From: DATESZ01 sp035283845
GTDB taxonomy: Bacteria > Desulfobacterota > Syntrophia > Syntrophales > JACQWR01
DNA: 24,881 bases
NCBI GenBank assembly: GCA_035283845.1
Contig: DATESZ010000070.1
Location: 1-24,881 of the forward strand
Reading direction: 5' to 3'
Part shown: one piece after another, positions 15,805-23,554 of the stretch
Position numbering within the stretch: position 1 is the first letter of the stretch
Layout of the letters: each line of letters opens with the position of its first letter
Notes under the pieces: model-generated
Seen by the model: only the letters and a program-made list of their open reading frames with translations
Database searches by the model: none
What the model was told of the DNA's origin: nothing
Program-made: the position numbers and the translations under genes

Positions 15805-17391
15805 ATGAAGATTATCAAGTTTATATGCCTCGCGATAGGCGTTTTTTTTGCGAACTCGGCCATGGCCCTGACGCCCAACACGACATTTATGATTAAGTTG
15901 TCTACCGTTTCACCGATCGGAGATCTCAACCTGACGGCAACAACATCCACTACCTCCGACGCCGGTGGAAAAGTATCCTTCGGTTTTTCCAATATCCCCA
16001 CCAACATCACGGCACGGTTCCTCATGGTGCAGATCTTGGATGGCAACGGCACAGTAGTGCGTCAGGCGATGACAGCCGCCCCTGCTCCCGGCAGCAATAT
16101 CAGCATGGGAGTGAGCGAGGTCACCGATAGACAGGCGAAGGCGATGCTCAAAGCGATCGCCGATGCCGGCAGTGACAGCCCGACACCGGTCATGCTGCTT
16201 ATGACCATGGTCCGTTCCGGCGCGATTTCTGATGCCGATGCCCAGAATTTCAGCCCCCTGGCGCGAAGCGCAGCAAGCGCATTCGAAACGTTTATGACCG
16301 ACAATGGCGTTGCCGCAGCGCAAATGGCCGCGTTCAAGACCAATATGCTCTCCGCTATGCGCGACATCGCGGCGAAATACAAGGAATCGGTTGATGCTGC
16401 GACACCGGCCCTTGAAGCCGGCAAGAGAGGGGAAGCCATGTCCAGCTTTATGGATGCCCTGGTCAAAGCTGCCGCCGATGCCGGGATTTCGCCAAATATA
16501 ATGCAGATTGCCTTTGATGAGGCGGGCAAGGCCGCGGAAAGCGCCGCCTCAACCTCGCCGATCAATCCCGACGTCATCATGGCCATGAAAGCGTTCTTCC
16601 GGGTTGAAACACAGCAGCGTCAACTCAGAGCGGAAATGAGGAGCTACTCCGACGCCATCTCCGCCATGGGAGCATCGGCGCCGCATATGCAGCAATTCGC
16701 CGCTGCCAGCGCCACTATAGGTAACGCCATGACGAACGCCCATGAGGAATTTGAACAAATGTTCGCCGACCCGTCCACCTTTCCGGATGCCGCGACCATC
16801 AGTTCCACCGAGTCAACGATGCTTACGGCCATGCAAACATTATTTGACAACTTTGTATCTACTGACGCCGTGGCTTCCAGCAACGCCATTACAGACATGT
16901 TGAGCTCTATGGCCACGCAGATGAACGGCATGGGCGGAATGATGTCCGGAATGTCGGCAATAACCCTTGCCGACATGGGAATCGGGCAGATGATGACCAC
17001 GCCCGGAGGCGCGCTCCAGAACTGGACGGTCATGATGGCATCCGTCAATGACTTCGTGGCCCCTGGCTTGCAGATGACCTATACGCCATCTGCCACATTG
17101 TCAGATCAACTGACCGCCCTGGGAGTCACCCCGCCGACTCCGCCGGACTTCGCCCAGTTTGCGGAACCCTACAAGTCGGTGTTTGAGCTCCAGTATGACT
17201 TGATGCTGGTCAGGTTAATCAATGTCAGGAAGCTGATCCGGCTCGGAACGACGCCGACGCAGGCGCAACTGGCCCAGATCAAAGAGGATGATCTCGCCAT
17301 GAAAGCAGCGATTAAGCAGAATATCGTCGGCCTTGCGGATGCCCAGAAAGACGCCATGATAGTGTCACTGGCAGAGCCGGAAATGATGTAA
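15805..17391 (+). CDS. Secreted Ala/Met-rich protein of unknown function
   Basis: A 528-residue exported protein. Start at 15805 follows AAAGGAGG; the frame back to 15775 has no good site. The signal peptide is MKIIKFICLAIGVFFANSAMA, with cleavage after ANSAMA (the last Ala is residue 21). Residues 22-90 look like a beta domain (DLNLTATTSTTSDAGGKVSF and RFLMVQILDGNGTVVRQ, as in prealbumin-like or carboxypeptidase-regulatory folds). The remainder is predicted mostly helical. A Met-rich patch at about 365-397 carries 10 Met in 33 residues (including MNGMGGMMSGM). There is no Cys in the mature part and no transmembrane helix. I do not recognise a family. It lies 19 bases after the lipoprotein gene and is followed by a terminator. 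Confidence 0.85.
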   Translation: MKIIKFICLAIGVFFANSAMALTPNTTFMIKLSTVSPIGDLNLTATTSTTSDAGGKVSFGFSNIPTNITARFLMVQILDGNGTVVRQAMTAAPAPGSNISMGVSEVTDRQAKAMLKAIADAGSDSPTPVMLLMTMVRSGAISDADAQNFSPLARSAASAFETFMTDNGVAAAQMAAFKTNMLSAMRDIAAKYKESVDAATPALEAGKRGEAMSSFMDALVKAAADAGISPNIMQIAFDEAGKAAESAASTSPINPDVIMAMKAFFRVETQQRQLRAEMRSYSDAISAMGASAPHMQQFAAASATIGNAMTNAHEEFEQMFADPSTFPDAATISSTESTMLTAMQTLFDNFVSTDAVASSNAITDMLSSMATQMNGMGGMMSGMSAITLADMGIGQMMTTPGGALQNWTVMMASVNDFVAPGLQMTYTPSATLSDQLTALGVTPPTPPDFAQFAEPYKSVFELQYDLMLVRLINVRKLIRLGTTPTQAQLAQIKEDDLAMKAAIKQNIVGLADAQKDAMIVSLAEPEMM

Positions 17392-17409
17392 CGTGCATTC
17401 TCCCCGTAA

Positions 17410-17450
17410 CCATGGAGGTCCCGATCCATGAGGGACTTCCATGGCTTTTA
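17410..17450 (+). terminator. Rho-independent terminator after the secreted-protein operon
   Basis: CCATGGAGGTCCC (17410-17422), a nine-base loop, then GGGACTTCCATGG (17432-17444): 13-bp stem with one G-T wobble pair, followed by CTTTTA. It separates the lipoprotein operon from the kinase gene. Confidence 0.75.
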
Positions 17451-17482
17451 ATCTTCACTCCCTATTTTTACTTTTTATAATT

Positions 17483-17511
17483 TTGAATATCCGGGAATTA
17501 TGTGATAGCAT
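17483..17511 (+). promoter_or_regulatory. Weak sigma-70-like promoter for the kinase/regulator pair
   Basis: TTGAAT (17483-17488), a 17-base spacer, TAGCAT (17506-17511), each four of six to consensus, about 43 bases before the kinase ATG. No enhancer palindrome is seen here, so the sensor pair itself may be constitutive. Confidence 0.3.
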
Positions 17512-17560
17512 ACCCTGCATCCGCGTATTTTTTGTTTGGCAAAGCCCCCCAAGGCTTCCT

Positions 17561-18805
17561 ATGTTAAAACGAATATTAATGTTTTCCGGCGCCGGGATTT
17601 CGCTGTTTATAATCTGGTTCGCCGTCAGCAATTACCGAGATGCTTACCCGCTTGCCGAGGAAAACCTCCACGGTCTCGCCTTATCCCTTACCGCCGCCAT
17701 TGAAAGCATTATGGTACATGACCCTTCCCTGCGCGCCCTGTCCACATTTCGTACGAATAATATTGCCTTCTTTGCCTTGATTGACCGAAAGGGAATCTAC
17801 CGCTTTCATTCCAATGCGGATTTGATCGGCACAAAGGCGCCGGAAGGTAAGCCGTCAGAAGCTAGGCAGAACGAATCGCTTTCTGCGGCGCGCATCACTC
17901 TTGGCACCGGAGAAAAAGCCTATGAGTTCGTCGCCCCCATCCATCTTCGCGGGGAAAAGCTTTTGCTCCGTTTGACCCTCCATACTTACAGGGCGGACAC
18001 GGTAATCCGGCGGGCCAAGCTGAACATGACGATCCTGCTTTTCCTGGTTGTTGCGGGGTGCATTCTGTCTGTTATTATGTATCGGTTTGCCGGGCGGGAA
18101 GAACGGCATCAACTGGCAATGTCCCGGCGAGAGAATCTGGCAAAATTGGGAGAGATGGGCGCGACTCTGGCCCATGAAATCAGAAATCCTCTGGCAGGAA
18201 TCAAAGGTTATGCGCAGGTAATCGAAAAAAATCCCTCCGATCCCCGCAGCGGCAGCTTTGCGCGCCGTGTGGTGACAGAAGCGCTCCGTCTGGAGAATCT
18301 GGTAAACAACCTCCTCGCTTACGCGGGAAGCGATCAAGGTGCGATGTCGCCGCTTGATCTCGCGGAGCTGATTTCCTCTACCGTTTCCCTGCTCCGTCCC
18401 GAGGCGGAACAACTCCAAGTTGAGATCATTATTGAAGCTCCGGTCAGCTTGCCGATCGACGGCAACAGGGACAAATTTGGCCAATTGCTGCTTAATCTCG
18501 GCAAGAATGCCCTCCAGGCGATGCCGAAAGGCGGTGTTTTACGGATGACAGCAGGAAAATCAGGCGCAGAGGTGATGCTTGCCGTAAGCGACTCAGGACA
18601 GGGCATCAGCCGGAAGGATTTACCCCGGATATTCGAACCATTTTTCACGACCAGGGCGCGGGGCACCGGCTTGGGACTGGCCCTTTGCAGAAAGATCGTT
18701 GAGGAACACAAGGGGAAAATAAGCGTAGAAAGTACTATGGGAAAAGGCACTGTCGTTTCCATAACTCTTCCCGGCCCGGAGCGGGAAGGGAATAAGAGGA
18801 GTTGA
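17561..18805 (+). CDS. Membrane sensor histidine kinase of a sigma-54 two-component system
   Basis: 414 residues from the ATG at 17561. The longer frame to 17441 begins inside the terminator and is rejected. Order: first membrane helix (about 7-23), an extracytoplasmic sensor of about 130 residues with a PDC/Cache-like core (NNIAFFALIDRKGIYRFHSN), second membrane helix (about 156-174), then HisKA with His205 in GATLAHEIRNPLAGIKGYAQ, an N box NLGKNALQAMPKGG, and G boxes DSGQGISRKDLPRIF and ARGTGLGLALCRKIVEEHKG. It autophosphorylates on His205 and should pass phosphate to the regulator encoded next. The stop overlaps the regulator's ribosome-site region. The general layout is like the kinases ZraS and AtoS; the signal is unknown. 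Confidence 0.93.
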   Translation: MLKRILMFSGAGISLFIIWFAVSNYRDAYPLAEENLHGLALSLTAAIESIMVHDPSLRALSTFRTNNIAFFALIDRKGIYRFHSNADLIGTKAPEGKPSEARQNESLSAARITLGTGEKAYEFVAPIHLRGEKLLLRLTLHTYRADTVIRRAKLNMTILLFLVVAGCILSVIMYRFAGREERHQLAMSRRENLAKLGEMGATLAHEIRNPLAGIKGYAQVIEKNPSDPRSGSFARRVVTEALRLENLVNNLLAYAGSDQGAMSPLDLAELISSTVSLLRPEAEQLQVEIIIEAPVSLPIDGNRDKFGQLLLNLGKNALQAMPKGGVLRMTAGKSGAEVMLAVSDSGQGISRKDLPRIFEPFFTTRARGTGLGLALCRKIVEEHKGKISVESTMGKGTVVSITLPGPEREGNKRS

Positions 18806-18807
18806 TA

Positions 18808-20172
18808 ATGAAAGGACATATCCTGCTCGTAGAAGATGATGAGACCTTCAGGAGCTTTTTGCAGACGATTCTGGAGGATGACGGACATGAGGTGCAAACT
18901 GCCGAAGACGGTCTCAAAGCCTTCAGCCTGCTTCGACGAGCAGACTTCGACCTGGTTGTTTCCGATCTGAAGCTGCCCGGCAAAAGCGGGCTGGAGCTGT
19001 TTCGTGAAACCAGGGAAGATCCCGGCCCGCCCCAGTTCATCTTTCTGACCGCTTTCGGCAGGGTTGACGAGGCCGTTGCCGCCATGAAAGAAGGGGCGGT
19101 GGATTTTCTCACCAAACCTCTTGGGGATCCTGATACCTTGCTGGCCTTGGTGGCCAGGACTATTGAGGCACAGGGGCGTGCACGGGATTACCTGAGCCTG
19201 AAGGAATCCGAAGCGGCCGGATTGCCGCCGGAAGAACTGATCTTCGCCGGGCAGTCCATCAAAAAAGTGCAGAAACTTGTGCACGACGTTGCCATCACCA
19301 CGGCGAATGTGCTGATTTACGGCGAAAGCGGCACCGGCAAGGAATTGGTGGCCAGAACCATCCACCTGCTGAGTCCCCGGAGCAAAGCCGGCTTTGTTCC
19401 TTTGAACTGCGCCGCCGTTCCGGAGCATCTCCTGGAGAGTGAACTCTTCGGCCACGAAAAAGGGGCCTTTACTGGAGCGGTTCAGGTGCGGCAGGGAAAG
19501 TTCGAACTGGCCAGGGGGGGAACGATTTTTTTGGATGAAATCGGCGAGATGCCTTTGGCATTACAGGCCAAGCTGTTGCGGGTCCTGCAGGAACGGGTTT
19601 TTGAACGGGTGGGCGGCAGTCAGGAAATCAAGGCGGATGTGCGGATAATTGCGGCTACCAACCGCAACCTTCAGGAAGAAGTGAGAGCGCGGCGGTTCCG
19701 TGAAGACCTCTTCTATCGCCTGAACGTTTTTCCACTCCAGCTACCCCCGCTACGGGAACGCATTGATGCGCTTAATCTCTTGGCAGACTACTTTTTCAAC
19801 CGTTTTAGCCGACAGATCGGCAAGAAACTCAAGGGAATTCAAGCTGACGCGCTGGCGGCGATGAAAGCCCATCACTGGCCGGGCAATATCCGGGAATTGC
19901 AGAATGTTATGGAAAGGGCGGTCATTCTGGCGCAGGACTTTGTGAGATGCGGCCACCTTCCCGATGAGATACTGTGCACGTCCAGTCCGGACAGCCGCGA
20001 AATGTTGAAATCCGCAGAGAGGGAGATGATCATCAAGACACTGAACAAACATGGGGGCAACCGTCGTCTGACCGCCGCAGAACTGGGAGTCTCCCGGCGG
20101 ACACTCCAGTATAAATTGAAAAAGTTTGGTTTGGTTGATGACAAAAGAGAAGATGCAAAACTGCACTCATGA
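18808..20172 (+). CDS. NtrC-family sigma-54-dependent response regulator, partner of the kinase
   Basis: 454 residues; ATG at 18808 follows AGAGGAG seven bases upstream (a TTG at 18802 is less likely). Receiver domain with acidic pair Asp10/Asp11, phospho-acceptor Asp53 (LVVSDLKLPGKSG), FLTAFG and FLTKPLG; AAA+ domain with GESGTGKE, HEKGAFTGAV (sigma-54 contact) and TIFLDEIGEM; C-terminal Fis-type helix-turn-helix (LTAAELGVSRRTLQYKLKKFGL). It should bind upstream dyads and open sigma-54 promoters. Matching dyad/promoter cassettes lie upstream of both flanking operons, making those its probable targets. The last codons themselves lie in a TGCA palindrome. Distinct from the orphan regulator at 8960. 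Confidence 0.95.
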   Translation: MKGHILLVEDDETFRSFLQTILEDDGHEVQTAEDGLKAFSLLRRADFDLVVSDLKLPGKSGLELFRETREDPGPPQFIFLTAFGRVDEAVAAMKEGAVDFLTKPLGDPDTLLALVARTIEAQGRARDYLSLKESEAAGLPPEELIFAGQSIKKVQKLVHDVAITTANVLIYGESGTGKELVARTIHLLSPRSKAGFVPLNCAAVPEHLLESELFGHEKGAFTGAVQVRQGKFELARGGTIFLDEIGEMPLALQAKLLRVLQERVFERVGGSQEIKADVRIIAATNRNLQEEVRARRFREDLFYRLNVFPLQLPPLRERIDALNLLADYFFNRFSRQIGKKLKGIQADALAAMKAHHWPGNIRELQNVMERAVILAQDFVRCGHLPDEILCTSSPDSREMLKSAEREMIIKTLNKHGGNRRLTAAELGVSRRTLQYKLKKFGLVDDKREDAKLHS

Positions 20173-20189
20173 AGTGCAGCGGGTTGCAC
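20161..20189. promoter_or_regulatory. Overlapping TGCA palindromes, enhancer-like, at the regulator 3' end
   Basis: CTGCACT-CATGA-AGTGCAG (20161-20179, perfect arms) shares its right arm with GTGCAG-CGGG-TTGCAC (20174-20189, one mismatch). The second is centred 82.5 bp upstream of TGGCATG, exactly as in the upstream cassette. The stop codon of the regulator gene lies inside the first. Confidence 0.6.
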
Positions 20190-20263
20190 AGATTTTTTCT
20201 TCCGCATTGCCGTGCGGGAAAATATCAAAAGTAATATTGATAAGTTATCAACTGTATCCATGT

Positions 20264-20278
20264 TGGCATGATCTGTGA
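20264..20278 (+). promoter_or_regulatory. Degenerate sigma-54-like promoter
   Basis: TGGCATGATCTGTGA keeps the -24 GG and the -13 G, but the -12 position is poor. It starts 60 bases before the leader ATG at 20324. Positional conservation with 15531 is the main support. Confidence 0.4.
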
Positions 20279-20323
20279 AATGTCTTCTTGCACAAACAAA
20301 ATTTCCCGAGGAGGAACGGACAG

Positions 20324-20377
20324 ATGAAAAGTAATGCAACATTTTACCTGGTAATTACAAGGAGCAGTACAAGATGA
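20324..20377 (+). CDS. 17-residue leader peptide overlapping the next start codon
   Basis: GAGGAGGAA precedes an ATG that encodes MKSNATFYLVITRSSTR and stops with TGA at 20375-20377, overlapping the ATG of the next gene (ATGA). The start and its upstream bases (CAGATGAAAAG) are the twin of 15591, where the frame stays open into the lipoprotein. It may couple or gate translation of the OB-fold-like protein. Confidence 0.4.
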   Translation: MKSNATFYLVITRSSTR

Positions 20378-20910
20378 CTACAGGCCGTCTTTGCTCGATC
20401 ATGATGCTTGCAGTCTTGCTGAATTGCCTGCTGCTCGGTGTCGTTTTTGTCGGCGTCGGCTTCGGCGATGATACGGGAAAGAGCGGTCTGGATTTTAATC
20501 AAGGTTACGACATCAACACGGTGACCACCGTATCAGGGCAAGTTGCTTCCTTGCCGCGCCATGGCCAGCGGGAAAACTATTTTTTCGAAATCAAAAACGG
20601 CAACGAGTCGATAAACATCTTCATCGGGCCTGGCTCGTTTTGGGAAAAGAAGGAAATACCCGTCCGCCTGAATGACGAAATTACCGCCAAGGGCTCCAAG
20701 GCCCAGGGGCAGGACGGGAAATTATACCTGTTGACCCAGAAGCTGGTAAACAGGACTACGGGTACGCAATTGGAGCTGAGAAACGATAAGGGAGAACCGG
20801 CCTGGTCCGGGCGGAGTATAAATGTCATGCGACCGGAACGTCCCACCGGGGGAGGAAGACAACATGGGGGCGCAATGATGCGCAGTGGAGGAGGAATGAT
20901 GAGACGTTGA
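20374..20910 (+). CDS. Secreted OB-fold-like protein with Met/Arg-rich tail
   Basis: 178 residues. An N-terminal hydrophobic signal or anchor (about 5-30) precedes a small beta domain: YDINTVTTVSGQVASLPR, YFFEIKNGNESINIFIGPGS, then PVRLNDEITAKGSKAQGQDG and KLYLLTQKL, ending GEPAWSG. This pattern (TVSGxV, IxIGPxxF, GDxIxVxGS) resembles bacterial OB-fold proteins that are usually annotated as hypothetical. The C-terminus (HGGAMMRSGGGMMRR) is Gly/Met/Arg-rich with one His and could be a metal- or surface-binding tail. AAGGAG lies nine bases before the ATG. Its operon also holds the outer-membrane protein and is driven from the second sigma-54-like cassette. Function unknown. Confidence 0.8.
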   Translation: MTTGRLCSIMMLAVLLNCLLLGVVFVGVGFGDDTGKSGLDFNQGYDINTVTTVSGQVASLPRHGQRENYFFEIKNGNESINIFIGPGSFWEKKEIPVRLNDEITAKGSKAQGQDGKLYLLTQKLVNRTTGTQLELRNDKGEPAWSGRSINVMRPERPTGGGRQHGGAMMRSGGGMMRR

Positions 20911-20970
20911 CCGCACTGTCTCCTCTGCATGTAAATGCTATATGAAGCTATCAATGAGAGCAAAACATTA

Positions 20971-21822
20971 ATGATGCAACATCGTATAAAGATAACCGGA
21001 TTTCTTAGTCTGTTTTTTGTCATGGCCGTTTTCCTTCTGCCTGCCTGGGCGCCGGCGGCGCAGTGGTCCGCGGGTCTCGGCTTTGAGTTTGCCTCAGGAA
21101 AATATGGAACCGATGTGACCACGGACTCGGTTTATATGCCCCTTACGGCAACCGTCTATCCCACGGCGCGGCTCGATGTTTCGCTGGAGATCCCCTATGT
21201 CTACCAGAGCAGCAGTGCAGCGAATGTCGGCATATTCCGCGGGTCACAGGGTCAAACCATGGGCATGCAAGATCTTGGCGCCGGCACAGCCGGCGCCGGT
21301 TCCGGCATGATGACTTCTCATACGGCAGGGGGCGCCCATAATGCTCAAAGCGGGCTCGGAGACGTGGTTGCCAGTGCGGGCTATATCCTTATTCCCGAAA
21401 GCAAGATTATGCCCCAGATCCGCCCAAATATTTTTGTGAAATTCCCTACAGCGGATAAGGCGCTGGGAACTGGTGAGACAGACAAAGGGTTTGCCGTGGC
21501 ACTCTCAAAATGGCTGGGCGACTGGTATTCGTTTGCTGAAGTCGGTTATACTATTCAGGGCGCCTCCGCGACACTGTCCCTTAAGGACTACCTGAGCTAT
21601 CGCGCCGGCGCCGGTTACCAGGCGACCGATAAATTCCGCCCTATGCTCATGCTCAAAGGCGCCACTTCCCCCGCTGAGAGTGCGACCGATCTTCTGGAAG
21701 CCCGGTTGAGGCTCATATACCAAGCCTCCAATCGCACCGGGATCGAAGGATATCTTGCCAGAGGGTTTGCCACATCCAGCCCGGACTACGGCGCCGGGTT
21801 AGCAATCTTTTACGATTTTTAA
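20971..21822 (+). CDS. Outer-membrane beta-barrel protein with Met/His-containing loop
   Basis: 283 residues from 20971; an in-frame ATG at 20935 has no ribosome site and would lengthen the signal peptide. Signal peptide about 1-30, cleaved after WAPAA. The mature part alternates Gly/aromatic strands (FEFASGKYGTDVTTDSVYMP, LDVSLEIPYVYQ, YSFAEVGYTIQG, YRAGAGYQA) and ends in FYDF with a C-terminal Phe, the outer-membrane insertion signal. The segment IRPNIFVKFPTAD...LGTGETDKGFAVALS resembles the MetA-like/phenol-degradation transporter group. A 40-residue loop (about 93-130) contains TMGMQ, GMMTSH and GGAH. Probably a channel or structural barrel working with the upstream secreted protein. Confidence 0.82.
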   Translation: MMQHRIKITGFLSLFFVMAVFLLPAWAPAAQWSAGLGFEFASGKYGTDVTTDSVYMPLTATVYPTARLDVSLEIPYVYQSSSAANVGIFRGSQGQTMGMQDLGAGTAGAGSGMMTSHTAGGAHNAQSGLGDVVASAGYILIPESKIMPQIRPNIFVKFPTADKALGTGETDKGFAVALSKWLGDWYSFAEVGYTIQGASATLSLKDYLSYRAGAGYQATDKFRPMLMLKGATSPAESATDLLEARLRLIYQASNRTGIEGYLARGFATSSPDYGAGLAIFYDF

Positions 21823-21834
21823 ATTTCAGGATCA

Positions 21835-21883
21835 AAGGCCTTCCTGGAAAAGAGGAAACCCAGCTTCACCGGCCGGTAGTTTT
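21835..21883. repeat. Direct repeat copy 2 (orphan hydratase 3' end)
   Basis: 49 bp matching the end of the enoyl-CoA hydratase gene with three mismatches; in that frame it reads KAFLEKRKPSFTGR and a stop. There is no hydratase gene before it. It begins 12 bases after the outer-membrane protein stop and ends seven bases before the UbiD gene. Confidence 0.8.
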
Positions 21884-21889
21884 ATAATT

Positions 21890-23314
21890 TTAGAGCCCCC
21901 ATTTACTCCAATTTGCAATAACTTTCTCTTTAATTGATTCAGGATAGGCTGATTTAAAGGACATAAGAGCTGGTTTCTCTTCTTCTTTCCATTCTACAGG
22001 CCAGGTGCAATCAAAAAGAACATTTGCTCCACCAATTCCCTGATCTCTTTTATCTGGAGGGAGATAGGGAGTTAAAGGACAGTTAATAGCCATTTTATCA
22101 ATACTTATACCATAGGCAGGATTACACTTTGTTGAAAAGGCATGAAATACCTCTTTCATATTAGTTGGATCAACATCATTATTTACCACAAAAACCTTTG
22201 GATAATACATCCCATTCCTATTTGTCCATACTACGGAGCTTATTAAAGATGGGATGCCAAAATGAGGGGTTTTTGTGGATACTATAACTGCATGCAACCC
22301 AGATTCAGGAGGAATGAATATTCCGGTTACAGGCACCCCTGCTCTTTTTAAATCCATCCATATATCAGCAGCACACGCAATACTCCATAAAATATGCCCT
22401 TCATCAGTGGGAGTACCTAAACAGGTAGATGTAAGTATTGGGTTATTTCTATAGGTTATGGCTTTTACATGAAGAACAGGTCTATCCTGGCGTCCGGAAA
22501 CTGAGTATCCAGGATATTCTCCAAAGGGTCCCTCAGACTTAAATTCCCCAGGTCTTATCTCTCCTTCTATTACAATCTCAGAATCTGCAGGAACATGGAG
22601 ATCGGATGTTTCACATTTCACCAGTTTAACAGGTTCTTTCATTAATCCTCCAATAATATCTACTTCGTTCATTCCATAAGGGACGCCGGATGAACTAACA
22701 AGGTAAGCCAATGGATCAAAACCTATTGCTATTGCATAATCCATATTTAAGCCCTTATCCAAATATTTTTTTAGAATTATTCCACCATGATTAAGTGCTC
22801 CCAAATATAAACCTGTGGTTCTTTTATCATGAACCATAACTCTATAAATTCCCCAGTTCACCCAATCACTATCTAAGTCTTTACAAATACCTATATTAAG
22901 GCTCCCAACAAATCTACCCCCATCACTTGGATGAAGATGAGGTATCGGAAATTTAAACAGATCTACATTATCCCCAATCATTATATTCTCTTTACAAGAA
23001 CCAGTACTTACGATCATAGGTTTAATAGGATTGCCCCTTCTATTTATATATTCTTCAAGAATCTCACGATAACTCGATTGAGGATCTATACCCATGGCTA
23101 TAGACATCCTTTTATAGGTAGAAAGTATTCCTCCTGCCAATCTGTATCCTTTTTTTGAATCCTTAATATTTGTAAATAATTGCACTGGGCACCCTAATTC
23201 ATTTGCCCTTCTCATTATAGCCCCTGCTTCTACATACCAGTCTATCTCGTCATCAATAGTAACAAGATCTTTAATCTTTTTAAGCTTATCTAAAAATTCT
23301 CTTAAATCTGCCAT
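21890..23314 (-). CDS. UbiD-family prenyl-FMN-dependent (de)carboxylase
   Basis: 474 residues. The start at 23314 follows AAAGGAGG; the open frame continues to 23551 through the promoter repeat and is not coding. UbiD enzymes use prenylated FMN to decarboxylate or carboxylate aromatic or unsaturated acids. Key positions are visible with the usual spacing: Asn153 and Arg158 in WVNWGIYRVM, and Glu261 and Glu266 in SEGPFGEYPGY. Also HPSDGGRFVGSLN, ALNHGG and LGTPTDEGHILW. No UbiX prenyltransferase gene is in the window. The gene is clearly more AT-rich than the hemB and hydratase genes, suggesting acquisition. Substrate unknown. Confidence 0.93.
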   Translation of the reverse strand: MADLREFLDKLKKIKDLVTIDDEIDWYVEAGAIMRRANELGCPVQLFTNIKDSKKGYRLAGGILSTYKRMSIAMGIDPQSSYREILEEYINRRGNPIKPMIVSTGSCKENIMIGDNVDLFKFPIPHLHPSDGGRFVGSLNIGICKDLDSDWVNWGIYRVMVHDKRTTGLYLGALNHGGIILKKYLDKGLNMDYAIAIGFDPLAYLVSSSGVPYGMNEVDIIGGLMKEPVKLVKCETSDLHVPADSEIVIEGEIRPGEFKSEGPFGEYPGYSVSGRQDRPVLHVKAITYRNNPILTSTCLGTPTDEGHILWSIACAADIWMDLKRAGVPVTGIFIPPESGLHAVIVSTKTPHFGIPSLISSVVWTNRNGMYYPKVFVVNNDVDPTNMKEVFHAFSTKCNPAYGISIDKMAINCPLTPYLPPDKRDQGIGGANVLFDCTWPVEWKEEEKPALMSFKSAYPESIKEKVIANWSKWGL

Positions 23315-23332
23315 ATAACCTCCTTTATTATT

Positions 23333-23411
23333 ATTGATAAGGTATTGCTTTTCGGCGGTCGAAGTATAAGACATGGCAATCTTGTATGTCAACGGGAAAA
23401 AGGCGGTAAAA
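23333..23411 (-). promoter_or_regulatory. Promoter repeat copy A (upstream of the UbiD gene)
   Basis: 79 bp, four mismatches to 24657-24735. On the minus strand it contains TTGACA (23387-23392), an 18-base spacer and TATACT (23363-23368), a near-consensus sigma-70 promoter, about 50 bases before the UbiD start. Confidence 0.7.
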
Positions 23412-23481
23412 TTGGGAAGTCGAGCCGAGAATTGCGGGGAGGATATGTGTTGAGAAACGTCATCCATGATGTAGGAGGTGA

Positions 23482-23512
23482 CCGGTCTGCCTGTGCTGTG
23501 CATGCAGACCGG
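23482..23512. other. Inverted repeat between the methyltransferase and UbiD genes
   Basis: CCGGTCTGC and GCAGACCGG, perfect 9-bp arms around a 13-base loop. No T run follows on either strand, so it is not a clear intrinsic terminator. It could be a processing or weak termination site after the methyltransferase gene, whose stop is about 40 bases away. Confidence 0.4.
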
Positions 23513-23554
23513 CGGGGCGTGAGCCTTTGGCGGCGTTCTTGACCGGGTCAATAT

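Noticed and set aside
17441..17560. Longer start for the histidine kinase
   Set aside because: It begins inside the terminator hairpin and would add an atypical Phe/Ile-rich lead; the ATG at 17561 has its own AAGG site.
18334..19455. Long minus-strand open frame opposite the kinase and regulator genes
   Set aside because: It is a shadow of two clearly recognised genes and its translation shows no domain pattern.
23482..23512. Intrinsic terminator for the methyltransferase gene
   Set aside because: The stem is good but neither strand has a T run after it; recorded only as an inverted repeat.
23315..23551. N-terminal extension of the UbiD frame of 79 residues
   Set aside because: It runs through the promoter repeat and an inverted repeat; the strong AAAGGAGG site and family alignment put the start at 23314.
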